The notes under the pieces are model-generated. The model saw only the letters and a program-made list of their open reading frames with translations, did no database searches and had not been told where the DNA came from. A stretch of DNA of 64,000 nt from assembly GCA_017415715.1 (NCBI GenBank), contig JAFQFD010000020.1:46139-110138 (forward strand). Reading direction: 5' to 3'. This stretch comes from Bacteroidales bacterium (GTDB lineage Bacteria; Bacteroidota; Bacteroidia; Bacteroidales; UBA932). Each line of letters begins with the position of its first letter. Position 1 is the stretch's first letter. Position numbers and translations under genes: made by a program. Positions 17,956-27,909 of the stretch are shown here, in pieces.

Positions 17956-20283
17956 TTAGAACATCTCTGGTTCGTTGTTCTGCTCGTTGTTTTCTACCGG
18001 AGCGTCACGACGGTCGCGGCGAGGACCTCTCGGGCCTCTGTCGTCGCGGCGTGGACCCCTGTCGTCACGACGTGGTCCGCGTCCGTTGTCGCGGCGGTCG
18101 TTGCGTGGTCCGCGGTCTCCGCGTGGCTTGCGCTCAGGCTCGACATATCCCTCAGGCTTCTCGAGGAGTGCCTTGCGGGAGAGTCTCATCTTGCCGGTCT
18201 TCTCGTCGATCTCAAGGAGCTTCACGTCAACCTCGTCGCCGACATGGAGGACGTCCTCTACCTTCTCGGTCTTCTCCCAAGCGATCTCTGACACGTGGAG
18301 GAGGCCTTCCTTACCAGGGAGGATCTCTACGAATGCACCGAACTCAAGGATAGAAACGATCTTTCCGTGATATACTGTGCCCACTTCAGGAACTGCAGTG
18401 ATGCCGTTGATCCAGTTGAGAGCCTTGTCCATAGACTCCTTGTCAAGACCGAAGATGTCGACAACACCCTCTGAAACGCCGTTGACCTGCTCCTCAGTGA
18501 TGGTGATTGTAGTGCCGGTCTCGCGCTGGATCTTCTGGATGGTCTCGCCGCCCTTTCCGATGATTGCACCGATGAACTCGCCTGCAACACGGATCTGAAC
18601 CATGCGTGGAACGAACTCCTTGTACTCTGCACGTGGCTCGCTGATGGTCTTCATCATCTCGCCCATGATGTGGAGACGGCCCTGACGTGCCTGCTCGAGA
18701 GCTCTCTCGAGAACGTCGTATGAAAGTCCGTCAACCTTGATGTCCATCTGAGTTGCTGTGATACCGTCCTTTGTACCGGTCACCTTGAAGTCCATGTCTC
18801 CGAGGTGGTCCTCGTCACCGAGGATGTCGGTAAGGATGGCGTAGCGCTCGTTAGGATTGTCCTTGTCTGTGATGAGACCCATCGCAACACCTGCAACAGG
18901 CTTCTTGATCTTCACACCTGCATCCATCAACGCGAGGCAGCCTGCGCAGACTGTAGCCATTGATGATGAACCGTTTGACTCGAGGATGTCTGAAACCACG
19001 CGGACTGCGTATGGATTCTCCGGAGCCATTGGGATCATAGGCTTGAGGGCCCTGTAAGCAAGGTTTCCGTGTCCGATCTCGCGGCGGCCTACGCCTCTCT
19101 GAGGACGAGCCTCGCCGGTTGAGAATGGAGGGAAGTTATAGTGAAGTACGAACTGGTCGGTGTCCTGGATGAGAACCTCGTCGCGCTCCTTCATGTCAAG
19201 CTTTGTTCCGAGGGTCACAGTCGAGAGTGACTGAGTCTCACCACGGGTGAAGATTGCTGATCCGTGTGCGCAAGGGAGGTAGTCAGTCTCGCACCAGATA
19301 GGGCGTACTGTAGTTGTGTCACGTCCGTCAAGACGAACACCCTCGTCGAGGATCATGTTTCTCATTGCAGCCTTCTCTACAGCGTGATAGTATCTCTCGA
19401 CCATCATGCGCTTCTCTTCGCGCTCCTCCTCTGGAAGTGTCTCGTAGAATTCTTCCTTGAGAGCCTCGAATGCGTCAGAACGCTCGTGCTTTGCAGAGCC
19501 TGACTTTGCGATGGCATAGCATCTGTCATAGCAGAACGCCTCGACAGCCTTGCGGAGCTCCTCGTCGTTCTCCTCGTGGCAGTAAGTCCTCTTCTCGGTC
19601 TTGCCTACAGCCTCCATGAGTTCCATCTGCACCTTGCAGTGCTTCTTGATCTCCTCGTGAGCGAACTTGATGGCCTCGAGCATGTCGTGCTCGCTTACCT
19701 CGTTCATCTCACCCTCGACCATCATGATGTTGTCGTATGTAGCTGCAACGATGAGGTCGATGTCCGCATCAGCCATCTCGCTGAAGTCAGGGTTGATCTT
19801 GAGCTCGCCGCCGATGCGTGCAACGCGTACCTCAGAGATAGGTCCCTCGAAAGGAATGTCGCTGACAGCAAGTGCTGATGATGCAGCGAGACCTGCGAGA
19901 GCATCCGGCTGGATGTCCTTCTCAGCTGAGATGAGGTTTACGTTTACGAATACTTCTGCGTGGAAATCCTCAGGGAAAAGTGGTCTGAGGGCGCGGTCCA
20001 CGAGACGTGCGATAAGGATTTCATAGTCTGAAGCCTTTCCCTCTCTCTTCATGAATCCGCCTGGGAAACGGCCTGCAGATGCATATTTCTCTTTGTAATC
20101 TACCTGGAGCGGCATGAAGTCAACGTCCTCCTTTGCGTCTTTAGCGCAAGTTACTGTAGCGAGGAGCATTGTGCCACCCATCTTGACTACTACTGAACCG
20201 TCAGCCTGCTTTGCGAGCTTTCCGGTCTCGATTTCAATTATCCTTCCGTCGGATAATTCGATTGTCTTTTTTACGATATTCAT
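17956..20283 (-). CDS. pnp: Polyribonucleotide nucleotidyltransferase
   Basis: A 775-residue PNPase: two RNase PH domains, a helical linker, KH and S1. Landmarks are [13 protein letters not shown], the basic loop [13 protein letters not shown], the second core with [14 protein letters not shown] and FPPFSTGE, catalytic [22 protein letters not shown] motif [16 protein letters not shown], and S1 with [28 protein letters not shown]. The tail after residue 720 is a run of Arg/Asp/Gly repeats (GPRRDDRGP), a low-complexity RGG-like RNA-binding extension. It degrades mRNA 3' to 5'. It lies downstream of rpsO as in most bacteria. Confidence 0.95.
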   Translation of the reverse strand: MNIVKKTIELSDGRIIEIETGKLAKQADGSVVVKMGGTMLLATVTCAKDAKEDVDFMPLQVDYKEKYASAGRFPGGFMKREGKASDYEILIARLVDRALRPLFPEDFHAEVFVNVNLISAEKDIQPDALAGLAASSALAVSDIPFEGPISEVRVARIGGELKINPDFSEMADADIDLIVAATYDNIMMVEGEMNEVSEHDMLEAIKFAHEEIKKHCKVQMELMEAVGKTEKRTYCHEENDEELRKAVEAFCYDRCYAIAKSGSAKHERSDAFEALKEEFYETLPEEEREEKRMMVERYYHAVEKAAMRNMILDEGVRLDGRDTTTVRPIWCETDYLPCAHGSAIFTRGETQSLSTVTLGTKLDMKERDEVLIQDTDQFVLHYNFPPFSTGEARPQRGVGRREIGHGNLAYRALKPMIPMAPENPYAVRVVSDILESNGSSSMATVCAGCLALMDAGVKIKKPVAGVAMGLITDKDNPNERYAILTDILGDEDHLGDMDFKVTGTKDGITATQMDIKVDGLSYDVLERALEQARQGRLHIMGEMMKTISEPRAEYKEFVPRMVQIRVAGEFIGAIIGKGGETIQKIQRETGTTITITEEQVNGVSEGVVDIFGLDKESMDKALNWINGITAVPEVGTVYHGKIVSILEFGAFVEILPGKEGLLHVSEIAWEKTEKVEDVLHVGDEVDVKLLEIDEKTGKMRLSRKALLEKPEGYVEPERKPRGDRGPRNDRRDNGRGPRRDDRGPRRDDRGPRGPRRDRRDAPVENNEQNNEPEMF

Positions 20284-20352
20284 TACTTCTTCTTCAACCT
20301 GCCTCCCCCTATGGGAGTGGATTAATATTCTGTTTCATCAATAATTTCTTCT

Positions 20353-20387
20353 GTCATTTCGACCGAGCGAAGCGAGTGGAGAAATCT
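20353..20387. repeat. Intergenic palindromic repeat (GAGCGAAGCGAG type)
   Basis: The stretch with ATTTCGACCGAGCGAAGCGA and GTGGAGAAATCT contains its own inverted repeat (ATTTC...GAAAT, GAGCGAAGCGAG). Repeats of this type are scattered through Bacteroidota intergenic regions. It lies between rpsO and pnp. Nothing else in 20284-20475 looks coding. Confidence 0.5.
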
Positions 20388-20477
20388 CTTAGGCCGTTAT
20401 ATCCGACCGATGCATATATGTTTGTCACTCTTCGGGCGCCGCAGGTTGTTGTCTGCGCCCTCAGACTTCTTTGCGTG

Positions 20478-20518
20478 AAAAAAGGGGGCTGGGCCCTGTT
20501 GTGGCCACGTCCCCCCTT
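20478..20518 (-). terminator. Intrinsic terminator after rpsO
   Basis: On the minus strand a G-run (GGGGGG) pairs with a C-run (AGCCCCC), enclosing smaller pairs, and is followed by TTTTTT. It lies directly downstream of the rpsO stop. Confidence 0.65.
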
Positions 20519-20542
20519 CGTCGGTTCCTACTATGATGTAGC

Positions 20543-20818
20543 TTATCGACGGAGACCAAGCTCCTTGACGATTGCTCTGTATCTCTCGATGTCTACAGAC
20601 TTGAGATAATCAAGTACACGACGACGCTTACCAACAAGCTTAAGGAGTGAACGACGTGTTGCGTAGTCCTTCTTGTTGCTCTTAAGATGCTCGGTAAGGT
20701 GAGCGATACGGTAGGAAAATAATGCCACCTGGCTCTCTGGAGAACCAGTGTCAGTATTAGACTTTCCGTACTTCGCGAAAAGCTCCTGTTTCTTCTCAGG
20801 CATAAGGTATTCTGCCAT
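20543..20818 (-). CDS. rpsO: 30S ribosomal protein S15
   Basis: A 91-residue protein of S15 size and pattern: [37 protein letters not shown] (the 16S rRNA contact helix) and [18 protein letters not shown]. It binds 16S rRNA helices 20-22 early in 30S assembly. A textbook Bacteroidota promoter lies 70 bp upstream, and pnp follows after its own terminator. Confidence 0.97.
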   Translation of the reverse strand: MAEYLMPEKKQELFAKYGKSNTDTGSPESQVALFSYRIAHLTEHLKSNKKDYATRRSLLKLVGKRRRVLDYLKSVDIERYRAIVKELGLRR

Positions 20819-20887
20819 AGCTTTAAAAGATTAAGGGTTAAACATCAAAACTTTACGGGCCACTGTCAGGTAGACCCAAAGCGGGCG

Positions 20888-20918
20888 CAAAGATAAGCAT
20901 AAAAACCAAGAAAACAAA
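20888..20918 (-). promoter_or_regulatory. rpsO promoter (TTTG-N19-TATCTTTG)
   Basis: On the minus strand TTTG (20915-20918) and TATCTTTG (20888-20895) are separated by 19 bp. This is an exact sigma-ABfr -33/-7 arrangement and helps to identify the host phylum. Confidence 0.8.
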
Positions 20919-20979
20919 CCATCGTGAAAATTAATTGTTTTTCTTCCGCCCAATGATTATATTTGAGAAATTTAAACCG

Positions 20980-21345
20980 ATGGCTATGAATAAGAATTGT
21001 TACAAATTTGTCCTTTGGACATGTGCGTCTTCTGAGAATGAAGTGACAGGTGAGGATATTGATATCAAAAATACATTTGAGTGCGATGTCGATGACATAA
21101 AGAATCTGAAGCCGGGTGTGGCCCTTTTCTCTCCCGTTAAAGACAGATGGGGCAATCTGGAGTTTCCCGACTTCAACTTTAGGGTCGTGGAAGTCTATGA
21201 GAACGGCCTCAGACTCAAGTCATCGTTCATGTATTCGAGCAACAGTGCTGAGTTTGACATCACCCTCGACAACCCTTTGCGCAAAGACTGTTTCTGGTTC
21301 GGACGTTACGAGTACTCTTATAGACTGACTCTGGAAAAGAAATGA
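20980..21345 (+). CDS. Hypothetical protein, about 121 residues
   Basis: I do not recognise this protein. The start is placed at the ATG at 20980 (MAMNKNCYK), because the upstream in-frame part overlaps the promoter region of rpsO. It is a soluble, acidic, strand-rich protein without a signal peptide (FRVVEVYENGLRLKSSFMY; FWFGRYEYSYRLTLEKK). It lies 6 bases upstream of the AraC-type regulator gene, so the two are probably co-transcribed. Confidence 0.5.
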   Translation: MAMNKNCYKFVLWTCASSENEVTGEDIDIKNTFECDVDDIKNLKPGVALFSPVKDRWGNLEFPDFNFRVVEVYENGLRLKSSFMYSSNSAEFDITLDNPLRKDCFWFGRYEYSYRLTLEKK

Positions 21346-21351
21346 AACCAT

Positions 21352-22461
21352 ATGGATTACTCGCAGTTGATTCTTGCTGTCAATGCCGCGAGCATTGCGA
21401 TATTGACACTGTTCACCATGCTGCTTCTGGCTTCATCCAAGTTCAAGGGTATGAACGGATATGCTGCATTGGTGACATTCGTTCCGACAGTTCCGGTATA
21501 CCTTTATAATATGAGTCGCATGCTTTCATGGCATGGCTTTGCTCATGTTATCATGCCCGTCGCGTTCTCTGTGAATACGACGCTTATGCCTCTTCTCTGG
21601 ATTCTGGTCCGAATCAATTATGACTCCGGTTATCGATGGGACATCAGAAAATGCATACATTTCCTTCCGTTCCTGGCTTGTCTTATCCTGATATTGTCAA
21701 TAGGCAGCCAGCAACGTATGGAGGTCATTGAATATGAGATGACAGGACAGGATACATGGCTGGGAACTTTCAATGCGTGTCTGGTCATGGCCCAGATGCT
21801 GATCTATTATCCTGCAATATTCATCTATCTCTCCAGAGTCCGGAAAAGAATAGCAGCTACGGCCTCGGATGCAGAATGGCTGCAGAAGCGATGGATGTAT
21901 AGATTCCAGTATCTTTTCTTTATACTTTTCGTGATAGTGGAGGTGTGTTATTTCATCTGGCCTCGTACGGATGCCTGGCTCATCCAGATAATCAATGTGG
22001 TCAGTATGACTTATCTTGTATGGTGTTCGCTCACTCATCCGTCGATGCCAATGAGTCCGGTTGAACCGCTTGATAAAACTCCGGCGATGGAAGCGTCCAT
22101 GTCGATGGAGGAAATGAAGGAAGTCTGCGATCGGGCATCTGCCTATCTCAAGGAGAGCAAGGCTTATCTTCGTCCCGACATCTCGCTGTATGTGTTCGCA
22201 AAAGGTGCCGGAATTGCACCGAGGACACTTTCCCGTGCTATAAACGGATATCTCAATATCAATTTCTTCGAGTTTATAAACCGCATGCGTGTCGAGGAGG
22301 CGAAAACACTTTTGCTGGAGCTGGATTCGAAGGGGTACAATATCGACAGCATATATGATAAATGCGGATTCCGTTCACGCTCGACATTCTTCCTTGTCTT
22401 TAAGAAAGTGGAAGGCGTGACTCCTGCTGTGTGGCTTGAAAGTGCATCCAAAAATGCATGA
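21352..22461 (+). CDS. Membrane-anchored AraC-family regulator
   Basis: A 369-residue protein. The first 230 residues hold seven or so hydrophobic helices. The C-terminal 100 residues form an AraC-type double helix-turn-helix: PDISLYVFAKGAGIAPRTLSRAI, NFFEFINRMRVEEAKTLL and IDSIYDKCGFRSRSTFFLVFKK with the GF-S--F hallmark. Regulators of this layout in Bacteroidota sense a membrane or envelope signal directly. It sits upstream of a small peptide gene and the large BspA-like lipoprotein, which are likely targets; that link is inference. Confidence 0.8.
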   Translation: MDYSQLILAVNAASIAILTLFTMLLLASSKFKGMNGYAALVTFVPTVPVYLYNMSRMLSWHGFAHVIMPVAFSVNTTLMPLLWILVRINYDSGYRWDIRKCIHFLPFLACLILILSIGSQQRMEVIEYEMTGQDTWLGTFNACLVMAQMLIYYPAIFIYLSRVRKRIAATASDAEWLQKRWMYRFQYLFFILFVIVEVCYFIWPRTDAWLIQIINVVSMTYLVWCSLTHPSMPMSPVEPLDKTPAMEASMSMEEMKEVCDRASAYLKESKAYLRPDISLYVFAKGAGIAPRTLSRAINGYLNINFFEFINRMRVEEAKTLLLELDSKGYNIDSIYDKCGFRSRSTFFLVFKKVEGVTPAVWLESASKNA

Positions 22462-22702
22462 TCAAGTCCAAACTTCCGTACATCATACTCATTTCAAGGC
22501 AGGAAACGCAGGTTTCTTGCCTTTGTTGCTTTTCTTTGCATTTGTATTTATAGAAACTATAAGTAGAATGATTATGAGAGTAGATCAGGTTTATGAAAAT
22601 CCCGCTGTTGAAATCTTTTCAATGGAGACAGAACAACCATTTCTGACAGGGTCAGGACTAGAAGACATTAACCCGGATAAACCAGATGAAGACTGGGTGT
22701 GA
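22454..22702 (+). CDS. Small protein with one membrane helix
   Basis: An 82-residue frame from the ATG at 22454, overlapping the AraC gene's end by 8 bases. It has one hydrophobic helix (LPLLLFFAFVFIETI) and an acidic tail (GLEDINPDKPDEDWV). The segment YENPAVEIFSMETEQPFL resembles the short K/YE-P-x-V-E peptides that are common and unexplained in Bacteroidales. Function unknown. Confidence 0.5.
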   Translation: MHDQVQTSVHHTHFKAGNAGFLPLLLFFAFVFIETISRMIMRVDQVYENPAVEIFSMETEQPFLTGSGLEDINPDKPDEDWV

Positions 22703-22711
22703 AATCTTTAA

Positions 22712-25700
22712 ATGGCGAAACTTATGAAACGATTGTTCTTTTTCATTGTTTTCTCATTCCTGCTTATGTCAGGATGTACCAGGCAGGAAATGGACAGCCC
22801 TGTTCAGGATGTTCATTTGCAGGGCAGGACCATGTTTCATGCCTCATTCGGAGATATGCAGACAAGAGTCCATGTGGAAGAAGGTCAGGCATTGGAATGG
22901 ACTGACGGTGACTGCATAACTGTTTTCAACCTTAATTCAGGAAACAGCATGTTCCGCCTGGCCGGTATAACTGAAACAGGTCGCGCTCAGTTTGAAGTCA
23001 TATCTGCTGCAGAAGGTCCTGAGGCTATCGGACTTAGCTATGCCGTATATCCTTATGATGAGACTCACTGCATTGATGCTTCGACCGGCATGCTTACAGT
23101 AGAACTTCCTGCTGTCCAGCATTATATGGAAGACTCGTTCGGTCTCCAAGCGAACACTATGGTGGCTGTGACCGAGAATGAGGATGATGATGTGCTGAAT
23201 TTCAGAAACTTATGCGGTTATCTCAAGCTGAAGCTCTATTCGGAGGAGGATGTGGTCGTATCGAAGGTTACACTGAAAGGCAGGAGCGGTGAGAAGATAG
23301 CCGGAAAAGCCAATGTGACTGCCGTGTTCGGAGAGGCGCCGCGCGTGGTCATGAATGAGGATGCTTCCGAGACCATCGCTTTGCTGTGTGACGAAGGCGT
23401 AGCTTTGAGCAAAGACCCTGAAAATCCTACAATCTTCTGGTTCGTGGTTCCGGAAACCACTTTCTCGGAAGGTCTGGGCATTACCGTTACCGACCCTCAA
23501 GGAAAGGTCTTCGAAAAGACTACGTCAAAAGAGATAAAGGTGGAGCGCAACACTCCTCAGCCGATGGCAGCCCTTATGACAAAGTGTTCTGTTCCGGCAA
23601 ACCAGATATGGTACACCACGACAGATGATGCTCAAGTTGTTCCCGGTACAGGTTCTGCAGTTTTCGGCAGTGCGCAACTCGTGTCGAACGAGTTCGATGA
23701 GGACAACGGACGGTGGGTGCTTACCTTTGACCAGGAACTTTCCGTCGTCGGAATGGATGCGTTTTATGGAAAGTCCACCATTGAAAGTGTAATGCTTCCT
23801 GACTGTATTACAGAAATAGGACGCAACGCTTTCCGCGGCTGCACTGCATTGACAGAAATAATCATTCCCGACAAGATTGCGACTCTGCCGGAGAATATCT
23901 TCTATCAGTGTAGCAATCTCGCCAAAGTCACTCTTCCTGCCGGCCTGAAACATATTGACAGATATGCTTTCTACCAGTGCTATTCATTGTCAGGAATAGA
24001 TTTTCCGGAGGGGTTGGAGATAATCGGAGATAATGCATTCACTTCCTGTCGGCTCTTTACGGAGATAACATTGCCGGAAAGTCTGACGACATTGGGTGCA
24101 GGCGCTTTCAGCAGCTGTAATGCTTTGGTTTCCCTCGAAATACCGAAGGATGTGACTGTAGTGCCGACATCTCTGTGTGGTTCCTGCTCCAAGCTCACAT
24201 CGGTAAAGATCGACGGTGCTGTGACTCAGATAGAATACCGTGCTTTTTACGGCTGTATCTCTCTGACTGAGATCAATCTGCCGGAAGGACTGCTCGAGAT
24301 AGGTCAGGAAGCATTCTGCAATGCTGCAATCAGGGATATTGTCCTGCCGCAGAGCCTGACCACGATTGCGGATAAGGCGTTCTATTCCTGCAAGTCGCTG
24401 GCAAGCGTTAATATACCGCCAAAGGTGGAAGTGCTGAAAGATAACACATTCTATAATTGTACTGCATTGACGGACGTTACCTTTTCAGAGGGACTCAAGA
24501 CTCTTGGCGGGGCCTTTTCAGGCTGTACATCCCTAAAGAATGTGCTGTTGCCGCAAAGCCTCGAAAAGATAACCGGTGCTGCGTTCAACGGTTGTAAGGC
24601 GCTGGAATCGGCAAACATTCCGGAAGGAGTGACCGAACTGCCGTCGAGATTGTTTTATGGCTGTTCGAATCTTATGTCCGTAGCGCTTCACGACAATATT
24701 ACCAGCATGGGAGAGTCGCTTTTTGCACACTGCAGCAAACTGGAGACCTTGAACCTTCCTGCCGCTCTCAAGACCCTTGGTCATGATACATTCAACGCCT
24801 GCAAGGCTCTGAAGAGCATTAAGATACCTTCCGGAGTGACCACATTGGAGAATTATCTTTTCTCTTCCTGCTCTTCCCTTGAAGAGGTGATTCTGCATGA
24901 CGACATCACGGCGATTAACAGCAATGTCTTCTACGGATGTTCATCTCTCGAATACATCACATTGCCTGCGAACCTCGTTTCGATGACAGGCAGTGCGATA
25001 TTCCGTTCCTGCACAAATCTGAAGTCGGTCACCATACCGTCGGGTGTCAAGGAGCTTGGCAATATGATGTTCGATTCCTGCAGCAGCCTTGAGGAAGTCG
25101 GGCTTCACGACGATATCGAAAAGTTCGGCACTTACACTTTCTCGAACTGCAAGGCCTTGAGAGGAATAACACTTCCTGCCAATCTCAAGACAATGGGAGC
25201 GAATGCTTTCAGCGACAGCGGAATTTCAAGCATCGATATTCCTGAAGGCATCACGGCTCTGCCTGACGCCTGTTTCAGTAATTGCGCAAGTCTTCAGGCA
25301 GTCAACTTTCCTTCAGCGCTGGAGGCTATCGGCAACTATGCTTTCCGTGAGTGTGACGCCTTGCTGGAGGTGATGTTTCCTTCCACTCTTGAGACCTTGG
25401 GACGTAATGCTTTCTACAGTTGCGACAGACTGACAGGAATGGATTTTTCCAACACAGGAGTAACTGCAATCCCGGATTATTTCTGCTATGATTGTGCTGC
25501 ACTTGTGGAAATTCTTCTTCCTGAGTCCCTGACGCTAATAGGAAGTAACTCATTCGAATATTGCGATGCCTTGGCTGAAGTGACGATACCGGCATCAGTG
25601 ACGGAAATCAAAGGCTGGGCATTTGCATATAATCCACTTCTGACAAGCGTATATCTTGCTCCTGATTCTCCTCCTGCCCTCGGCAACGGAACATTTGACA

Positions 25701-25810
25701 AGGCTCACTCCGATTGCAGGATATATGTTCCTGTCGGTTCTGTGGAAGACTACAAGTCATCATGGAGCGCATATGCATCGATGATTGAGCCATACTCTTC
25801 CGGTCAGTAA
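22712..25810 (+). CDS. BspA-like leucine-rich repeat lipoprotein
   Basis: A 1032-residue surface lipoprotein. Signal peptide and lipobox (FSFLLMSGC) come first. Residues 30-290 resemble the fimbrillin-like module (TRVHVEEGQALEWTDGDCI, FRNLCGYLKLKLYS). From about residue 330 to 1010 there are some 28 tandem LRR_5 (BspA/TpLRR) units with the core pattern G--AF--C--L--I--P--. A short tail with DYKSSWSAYASMI ends it, as in other BspA proteins. Such proteins bind host matrix or other bacteria. No sorting tail is visible. It follows the AraC-type regulator on the same strand and ends at a very strong hairpin. Confidence 0.88.
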   Translation: MAKLMKRLFFFIVFSFLLMSGCTRQEMDSPVQDVHLQGRTMFHASFGDMQTRVHVEEGQALEWTDGDCITVFNLNSGNSMFRLAGITETGRAQFEVISAAEGPEAIGLSYAVYPYDETHCIDASTGMLTVELPAVQHYMEDSFGLQANTMVAVTENEDDDVLNFRNLCGYLKLKLYSEEDVVVSKVTLKGRSGEKIAGKANVTAVFGEAPRVVMNEDASETIALLCDEGVALSKDPENPTIFWFVVPETTFSEGLGITVTDPQGKVFEKTTSKEIKVERNTPQPMAALMTKCSVPANQIWYTTTDDAQVVPGTGSAVFGSAQLVSNEFDEDNGRWVLTFDQELSVVGMDAFYGKSTIESVMLPDCITEIGRNAFRGCTALTEIIIPDKIATLPENIFYQCSNLAKVTLPAGLKHIDRYAFYQCYSLSGIDFPEGLEIIGDNAFTSCRLFTEITLPESLTTLGAGAFSSCNALVSLEIPKDVTVVPTSLCGSCSKLTSVKIDGAVTQIEYRAFYGCISLTEINLPEGLLEIGQEAFCNAAIRDIVLPQSLTTIADKAFYSCKSLASVNIPPKVEVLKDNTFYNCTALTDVTFSEGLKTLGGAFSGCTSLKNVLLPQSLEKITGAAFNGCKALESANIPEGVTELPSRLFYGCSNLMSVALHDNITSMGESLFAHCSKLETLNLPAALKTLGHDTFNACKALKSIKIPSGVTTLENYLFSSCSSLEEVILHDDITAINSNVFYGCSSLEYITLPANLVSMTGSAIFRSCTNLKSVTIPSGVKELGNMMFDSCSSLEEVGLHDDIEKFGTYTFSNCKALRGITLPANLKTMGANAFSDSGISSIDIPEGITALPDACFSNCASLQAVNFPSALEAIGNYAFRECDALLEVMFPSTLETLGRNAFYSCDRLTGMDFSNTGVTAIPDYFCYDCAALVEILLPESLTLIGSNSFEYCDALAEVTIPASVTEIKGWAFAYNPLLTSVYLAPDSPPALGNGTFDKAHSDCRIYVPVGSVEDYKSSWSAYASMIEPYSSGQ

Positions 25811-25836
25811 GCGGGAAGTTGTCCGGACATCGTATT

Positions 25837-25879
25837 AACTGTATATTTTTGCTAAATTTGGCAAAAATATACAGTTTTT
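25837..25879 (+). terminator. 16-bp perfect hairpin: terminator whose loop is a -7 promoter box
   Basis: AACTGTATATTTTTGC and GCAAAAATATACAGTT form a perfect 16-bp stem, and TTTTT follows. The 8-nt loop is exactly TAAATTTG, a consensus -7 box. It ends the BspA-like message; the next gene starts at 25883. If the loop is a promoter, transcription would begin inside the 3' arm. Confidence 0.75.
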
Positions 25880-25882
25880 CGT

Positions 25883-26572
25883 ATGGCTCGTCATGTAGGG
25901 AAGATATTGATGGATCCTGAAATCGGGGAGGTCGTGTTCCGGAAAAGTCTCCGGAGCAGGAGCATCAGCATACGCGTGCACCCTGTCAAGGGAGTGAGCG
26001 TGTCGGTGCCGTATATTGTCCCCTACGCGGCTGCAAGGCTGTTTTTCGAGGCTCGTCGCGGGTGGGTCCTGGAGACTATGGCGCGTCAGAAGGAGCGCCT
26101 GAAGGACGTACGTCCGGCGGCTCCCGGCGAGATCGAGGCCCTGCGCCGGCAGGCCAAGGCCGAGCTGCCGCCGCGCCTTGCCGAGCTCGCCGCCCGATAT
26201 GGATTCATATATAATAAGGTGACCATAAAGCATAATGCCAGCAACTGGGGCAGCTGCTCTTCCAAGGGAAACATAAATCTGAATCTCAACATAGTCCGCC
26301 TGCCGAAGGTGCTCCAGGACTATGTTCTCCTGCATGAGCTTTGCCACCTGCGCCATCAGGACCACGGTCATGCCTTCCACCTCCTTCTGGAGCATGTCCT
26401 GACGGATAACCTCATGCACCTGCTCGACTCCTCCGCTCCGTCCGCTCCCGCCGCTTCGCTGTCGGACCGCACCCTCGCGTCGGATCTCGCCCGCAAAGCC
26501 GCCTCGTCCAAAGCCCGCTACCCGCTCGACTACACAATGACCCGTGCCATCAAGCAATACCGCGTCATCTAG
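25883..26572 (+). CDS. YgjP-type zinc metallopeptidase (DUF45/WLM)
   Basis: A 229-residue soluble protein of the YgjP family. It has the N-terminal RSRSISIRVHPVKGVSVSVP strand pair, the WGSCSSKGNINLNL motif and the zinc site HELCHLRHQDHGHAFH (HExxH plus third ligand His). Members are putative proteases tied to restriction systems or found alone. The last 60 residues are a Ser/Ala/Arg-rich tail not seen in the family core. It overlaps the MATE gene end to end by 4 bases. Confidence 0.85.
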   Translation: MARHVGKILMDPEIGEVVFRKSLRSRSISIRVHPVKGVSVSVPYIVPYAAARLFFEARRGWVLETMARQKERLKDVRPAAPGEIEALRRQAKAELPPRLAELAARYGFIYNKVTIKHNASNWGSCSSKGNINLNLNIVRLPKVLQDYVLLHELCHLRHQDHGHAFHLLLEHVLTDNLMHLLDSSAPSAPAASLSDRTLASDLARKAASSKARYPLDYTMTRAIKQYRVI

Positions 26573-27909
26573 ATCTGACGGTTCTTCCAGCGGCCGCTGC
26601 GGAGGTATATGCCGCTGCATAGCATAAGCATGAAGGCGTATACGTGTTCGGCGGTCCAGCATATGGCGACGTCCATCTTGAAGTGGCCGATGATGAGCCA
26701 GCAGTACGTCATGTATACGACGAGCGCCACCAGCTCCAGCCTAAAGGCTGTGCGGGTGCTGCCTGTGCCTGATACGGCAAGGAAGAGGACCTGGCCTGCA
26801 ACGTTGATGAAGTATGACGAGCACATCACTATCAGTGCAGGTACCGATGCTGTGACGAGGTCTGGGATGTCTGTGTATATGCGTGCTATCGCTTCAGGGA
26901 ACAGGCAGAAAAGCAGTACGATTGCGCTGACGATTGCATATGAAAGTTTCAGTATGCGTTTGATAAGCGACATCACTTTGTCTTGATGTCCCTCTCCGAT
27001 TATATTGCTTACCAAGGTGCTGCAGGTCGATGAGAATGCCTGGAGGACCATCCAGATCAGTCCCGAGACGCTGCGGGTGATGTTGGATATGGCTAAAGCC
27101 CTCTCCCCGAGATGCTCTATGAAGAGGAAGAATATGAACCAGGTGGATATGGATATGGTATGCTGGATCATGGTCCATGTGCATACCGGCATCATGGATT
27201 TAAGTTCTGCCATTTCCGCCTTCGCAGGCTTGTCAAGGCCATATTTCTGCCTGTCGCAGCTCGTGCGTGTATATACGACGAAGAATATGAGCGACACGAG
27301 TTCCGCTAGACTGGATCCTATCGCGGCTCCAGTGATGCCGAGCGCTGGGATTCCGAAGTGTCCGAATATGAGCACCCAGTTGAAGAACACATTGGATGCC
27401 ACCATTACTATGGAGTTGAATGTCAATGTCTTGGTCTGTGTCGTTCCGACATAGAATGCACGGAACATCGCTGTGATGAAGGCGAAGACCATGCCCGGAA
27501 GCCTCCATCTGACATAGCTCAGTGATGCTGCATATATGGCATCGGAAGAAACGATCTTCCTCATGAGCCAAGGGGAGAACAGTTCGGACAGAAGTATCAG
27601 GACTCCTGCCAGTCCGAGAACAAAGTACAGACCGTTCCAGAAGACCTTTCCGGTGTCCTTGTAGTTGCCTTCGCCGTTCCTTCTGCCGATGATGATCTGG
27701 GCCCCGATGCTGAATCCGAACCCTATCATGAACAGGACCATATAATACACGATGGCGATGGCGGAAGCGCCGAGCTCGACCTCACCGACCCTTCCAAGGA
27801 AGGCGGTGTCGGTCAGTCCGATCATCTGCTCCATCACCAGGCTTATCAGGATAGGGTAAGCCACCTTCCAGATATTCCGGTATGAATATGTTCCTATGCC
27901 GTTGCTCAT
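26569..27909 (-). CDS. MATE-family efflux transporter
   Basis: About 446 residues from the ATG at 27909, which overlaps the truB stop by 4 bases (ATGA), so the two genes are translationally coupled. Twelve hydrophobic helices are visible, with the MATE pattern in the first half (YPILISLVMEQMIGLTDTAFLG, GAQIIIGRRNGEG) and its repeat in the second (FSSTCSTLVSNIIGEGHQDK). It would export cationic drugs or metabolites by Na+ or H+ antiport. A longer upstream frame exists but lies inside truB. Confidence 0.88.
   Translation of the reverse strand: MSNGIGTYSYRNIWKVAYPILISLVMEQMIGLTDTAFLGRVGEVELGASAIAIVYYMVLFMIGFGFSIGAQIIIGRRNGEGNYKDTGKVFWNGLYFVLGLAGVLILLSELFSPWLMRKIVSSDAIYAASLSYVRWRLPGMVFAFITAMFRAFYVGTTQTKTLTFNSIVMVASNVFFNWVLIFGHFGIPALGITGAAIGSSLAELVSLIFFVVYTRTSCDRQKYGLDKPAKAEMAELKSMMPVCTWTMIQHTISISTWFIFFLFIEHLGERALAISNITRSVSGLIWMVLQAFSSTCSTLVSNIIGEGHQDKVMSLIKRILKLSYAIVSAIVLLFCLFPEAIARIYTDIPDLVTASVPALIVMCSSYFINVAGQVLFLAVSGTGSTRTAFRLELVALVVYMTYCWLIIGHFKMDVAICWTAEHVYAFMLMLCSGIYLRSGRWKNRQI

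Noticed and set aside
17975-18160. Repeats in the pnp 3' end as a CRISPR-like array
   Set aside because: They are Arg/Asp/Gly codon repeats of the PNPase tail, in frame and without regular spacers.
23760-25650. Regular repeats as a DNA repeat array
   Set aside because: They are the coding units (about 23 residues each) of a BspA-type LRR protein.
25835-26662. Long minus-strand frame opposite the metallopeptidase
   Set aside because: The plus strand codes a clear YgjP protein with HELCHLRH; the antisense frame has no recognisable pattern and is a GC-codon shadow.
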